This document shows, piece after piece, positions 61,288 to 64,000 of a stretch of DNA of 64,000 bases. The notes beneath the pieces were generated by a model. It was not told the DNA's origin and searched no databases. It was given only the letters and a program-made list of their open reading frames with translations. The stretch comes from Chitinophagaceae bacterium. GTDB taxonomy: Bacteria > Bacteroidota > Bacteroidia > Chitinophagales > Chitinophagaceae. How positions within the stretch are numbered: position 1 is the stretch's first letter; the number at the start of each line of letters is the position of its first letter. The translations under genes and the position numbers were made by a program. The stretch is from positions 806,001-870,000 of the forward strand of contig CP065012.1 of assembly GCA_016699815.1 (NCBI GenBank). Direction: 5' to 3'.

Positions 61288-63645
61288 TCAATAGTCATTC
61301 CCTTTTTCTTCGGGCTTTTTAGGTACTACTTTTTCCTGCTTTTTACTTTCGTTCCCTTTTGCCGGATCTTTACCGGCAGGCATTTTAATTGTATCCTGCT
61401 TCGGGGAATTTATGTCATTAGTGCCTTGTGTTTCATCAATGGGTTCTTCATTAAAAAAGTCGCCTCCATCATTTACGCCTGAGTCCACAGTAAGACTGTC
61501 GCCCTGGTTCAATAATTCTGCAAACCTGCTGTTATCAGCATAAATAGGATCCATTTTCATTTCCGGCGGTTCATCAAAATCTTTCTTTTTATTATAGTCC
61601 AGTTTTTTATCCGCTGCTACTTTACTCATAAAAATTCCCCAGCGTGGGGCGCTCATTTCTGCACCGCCAACATTGTTGGAATAAATTGGAATAAAAGGAT
61701 CGGCACAGCCAACCCAGGTTCCGGCCAGCAAATCAGGTGTATATCCTATAAACCAGCCATCGGTATAATTATTGGTTGTACCGGTTTTGCCAGCCTTTGC
61801 CACCGGTATATTGTAGCTGTTTAAAGAGCGTGCCGTACCCGATTTTACAACTCCTTCCATTAATTTAACCATGGTATAATCATCTACTTCACCTATCACC
61901 TGCTTGCTTTGAGCAAGGGGAAATTCAAAAATCAGGTTGCCGTTTTTGTCTTCAATCCGGGTTAAGTAAACAGGCTCGGTATTGTAACCCCTATTAGGGA
62001 ACATGGTATAAGATTGCAACATTTCTACCATGGGTATTTCTGCAGAACCTAAAGCAATGGATGGATAAGGCGGAAGCTTAGTTTTAATACCGCATTGCTG
62101 AGCAAACTCTAAAGTACGCTTTACTCCTATTACAGACATGAGCCTCCATGCAGCAGCATTCTTTGATTGGGCCAGGCAATAGGCCATTGTACCTCCTCCT
62201 CCGGAAATAGTTTTGCCGTTTAAGGTTAATGCACCACCCGGTATTACCGTTTCCGGCGTGTAGCCGGCATCGGTAACGGCAAGTGTATAAAGCAATGGCT
62301 TAAATGTAGAGCCCACCTGGCGCATGGCCGAAGCATTGTCGTACTTAAACCATTTGTAATCGAACCCTCCCACATAAGCTTTTATTTCACCGGTTTTGGG
62401 ATCCATTGCCACAAAACTTACCTGCATTAATTGCTTATGATATTTTATAGAATCCAGAGGCGTCATCACAGTATCTTTTTCATGCTTTGGGTTATCCCAG
62501 GTAAATATTTTCATGCGTACGGGCTTATCAAATGATTTGCGGATTTGTTCTTCACTTAACCCGGCTTCAAGCATATTTTTCCTGCGCTCAGAATATTTAA
62601 TACCGTTTTCCATAACTTCGTGATGCTTATCCCATAATTTGCTGATTCTTGCTTTGAGAAAGCCGTTGAGTTTTTTTTGCAGTACCGGCATGTGTTGTAA
62701 TACGGCTTCTTCGGCATATTTCTGCATTCGGGTATCTATAGTGGTATAAAATTTTAAGCCATCCCGGTATAAATCATAAGGCTCCCCGGTTTTTGGGTTG
62801 GTATGTTCTTTACACCATTTTTTTATTACATCAATTAAAGCTCTGCGATAATAAGGGGCAATTCCTATAGCTTCATCAATGGGTTTATAATTGGTAATAA
62901 GTGGCCTGGATTTAAGCTTATCGGCATCGGCTTGAGGGAGGTAATGTTGTTTTGCATCAACCATCCGTTGTATTACTGTGTTTCTCCTGTTGAGTGCAGC
63001 ATCGGGCCGGGATATTGGGTTATAAATAAACCCCTTTAACATACCTACGAGTACGGCGGCCTCTTCTAATTTTAATGCAGAAGGTTCCTTTTGAAAATAG
63101 GTCCTGCTGGCATTTCTTATACCGTATAAATTTCCCCATGGCGCCCTGTTGAGGTAAAGTGTTACTATTTCTTCTTTGGTAAAATTTCGTTCCAATCTTA
63201 CGGCCACAATCCATTCTTTCATTTTATCAATTACTCTCTCTACTACATTTCCTCTTCCCTGCTTCAGTATCATTTTAGCCAACTGTTGGGTAATTGGGCT
63301 TCCGCCTCCATCTGTACCTAATTTAAATACAGCCCGGGCTACTGCCTTTGCATCAATACCGGAATGGTCATAAAAATTCTGGTCTTCTGTGGCAATTAAT
63401 GCATGAATAATATTGGGTGAAATTTCATTGTATTTTACTTCGCTGCGGTTTTCGGCATAATACTTTCCCATAAGCAGGCCATCAGCACTTATGATTTCAC
63501 TAGCTAGGTCGGCTTCGGGGTTTTCCAGTTCTTTTAATGAGGGCATTTTTCCAAAAACCCCAAAATAGGCTAGGGAAAATATGAAGATTGCAAATAGCAA
63601 CCCCCAAAAAAAGAAGCGCCACAAAAACTTAACCGAATTTTTCAT
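61288..63645 (-). CDS. Class A penicillin-binding protein (PBP1a-type, bifunctional)
   Basis: 785 residues. An N-terminal membrane anchor (FFFWGLLFAIFIFSLAYFGV) is followed by the GT51 glycosyltransferase domain with catalytic Glu87 in ATEDQNFYDHSG and GGSPITQQLAKMIL. The transpeptidase domain has the serine motif STFK near residue 444, the SKN motif (AQSKNAAAW) and KTG (AGKTGTTNNYTDG). A Pro/Lys/Asp-rich C-terminal tail of about 100 residues has low complexity. It polymerises and crosslinks peptidoglycan in the periplasm. It lies downstream of the partial TPR-type gene on the same strand, 99 nt apart. Confidence 0.96.
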   Translation of the reverse strand: MKNSVKFLWRFFFWGLLFAIFIFSLAYFGVFGKMPSLKELENPEADLASEIISADGLLMGKYYAENRSEVKYNEISPNIIHALIATEDQNFYDHSGIDAKAVARAVFKLGTDGGGSPITQQLAKMILKQGRGNVVERVIDKMKEWIVAVRLERNFTKEEIVTLYLNRAPWGNLYGIRNASRTYFQKEPSALKLEEAAVLVGMLKGFIYNPISRPDAALNRRNTVIQRMVDAKQHYLPQADADKLKSRPLITNYKPIDEAIGIAPYYRRALIDVIKKWCKEHTNPKTGEPYDLYRDGLKFYTTIDTRMQKYAEEAVLQHMPVLQKKLNGFLKARISKLWDKHHEVMENGIKYSERRKNMLEAGLSEEQIRKSFDKPVRMKIFTWDNPKHEKDTVMTPLDSIKYHKQLMQVSFVAMDPKTGEIKAYVGGFDYKWFKYDNASAMRQVGSTFKPLLYTLAVTDAGYTPETVIPGGALTLNGKTISGGGGTMAYCLAQSKNAAAWRLMSVIGVKRTLEFAQQCGIKTKLPPYPSIALGSAEIPMVEMLQSYTMFPNRGYNTEPVYLTRIEDKNGNLIFEFPLAQSKQVIGEVDDYTMVKLMEGVVKSGTARSLNSYNIPVAKAGKTGTTNNYTDGWFIGYTPDLLAGTWVGCADPFIPIYSNNVGGAEMSAPRWGIFMSKVAADKKLDYNKKKDFDEPPEMKMDPIYADNSRFAELLNQGDSLTVDSGVNDGGDFFNEEPIDETQGTNDINSPKQDTIKMPAGKDPAKGNESKKQEKVVPKKPEEKGNDY

Positions 63646-63744
63646 GTATTAATTTTATTGTATCTCTTGTTACCTGGAACCCGCCCAAAAATTTAATGGC
63701 ACTTTTCCTTCAGCTACTTAATGTTTAGTACGGCATTAGTATCA

Positions 63745-64000
63745 TCAAAATTTGTTCCCAAAATTGGTATTGAGTAAATTTCTATATGCAGGTATATCTT
63801 TATTAATTTTTAAAACAGTTAAATTGGCATCTGAAATTATTAAAAAATAATATTTGGAAGGTTGTAACCAGGAAATTTCAGAAGGTGCGGCTTTTTTTAC
63901 TTTATCGTAATAGGCTATGGCTTCTGCAGCATTATTAAATGAGGAAAATACCAATAATGCTTTATCGGCATCCAGGGCATCTTTATTTACTGTAATATTC
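63745..64000 (-). CDS. C-terminal end of a TPR-type, possibly PorW/SprE-like protein (5' part outside window)
   Basis: The last 84 residues of a gene entering from the right edge; no start is visible. The segment (DADKALLVFSSFNNAAEAI, YYDKVKKAAPSEISWLQPSK, YYFLIISDANLTVLKINKD, ending LLNTNFGNKF) resembles the C-terminal domain of long tetratricopeptide proteins of Chitinophagaceae, some of which are PorW/SprE-type T9SS lipoproteins. The similarity is remembered, not computed, and the repeat region is outside the window. Confidence 0.6.
   Translation of the reverse strand, partial: NITVNKDALDADKALLVFSSFNNAAEAIAYYDKVKKAAPSEISWLQPSKYYFLIISDANLTVLKINKDIPAYRNLLNTNFGNKF

Overview
The window looks like core chromosome of a Bacteroidota member, most likely Chitinophagales/Chitinophagaceae. 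This rests on AT-rich DNA, a repeated TAnnTTTG promoter box (about 20 exact matches just upstream of start codons), little Shine-Dalgarno use, a TonB receptor with DUF5689 and choice-of-anchor proteins, and secreted giants ending in type IX secretion (T9SS) sorting domains. Family-level placement is an inference. I see no rRNA, CRISPR array, phage, insertion sequence or integrase.

Layout. 1-7807: a partial pyruvate dehydrogenase E1-beta gene, a secreted hypothetical protein, then thrS-infC, cca, a UbiA prenyltransferase and a GNAT acetyltransferase. 7854-16451: a secretion/uptake locus with a 1123-aa lamin-tail T9SS protein, a DUF5689 lipoprotein and a TonB-dependent receptor on the minus strand, facing a divergent secreted endonuclease/exonuclease/phosphatase enzyme. 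It reads as a candidate extracellular nucleic-acid or organophosphate scavenging system. 16543-33623: the RNA polymerase/ribosomal stalk region. rpoB-rpoC are separated from rplK-rplA-rplJ-rplL by about 6.6 kb holding tRNA-Lys(CUU), an SRAP protein, aat, a tricorn-like protease and a FkbM methyltransferase. rpoB and rplK carry the same 14-nt promoter core. 33850-37303: ccmC-ccmD, glutamate dehydrogenase and fmt. 37500-43508: a run of minus-strand genes (pyrR, pyrB, coaD, a MenI-like thioesterase, a frameshifted NOL1/RsmF-type rRNA methyltransferase, a LysM protein, a C1B cysteine peptidase). 43639-51715: a CBM48-helix-hairpin-helix fusion, pruA, prfB with a classic +1 programmed frameshift, small membrane proteins, PdeM, proline dehydrogenase, an acyl-CoA thioesterase and an acyltransferase. 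51895-59003: a small secreted protein and two tandem paralogous T9SS proteins of about 1100 aa. 59152-64000: rpsA, a class A penicillin-binding protein and the 3' end of a TPR-type gene running off the right edge.

Functional links. Translation dominates (thrS, infC, cca, fmt, prfB, rpsA, the L11/L1/L10/L7-12 genes, tRNA-Lys, aat, the rRNA methyltransferase). Proline dehydrogenase, PruA and glutamate dehydrogenase together form a proline to 2-oxoglutarate route, although the genes are scattered. The most unusual features are the split rpl-rpo operon, the nuclease/TonB/lamin-tail locus, the single-base frameshift in the rRNA methyltransferase, and several genes whose promoter box sits only 4-6 nt before the start codon, which suggests leaderless mRNAs.
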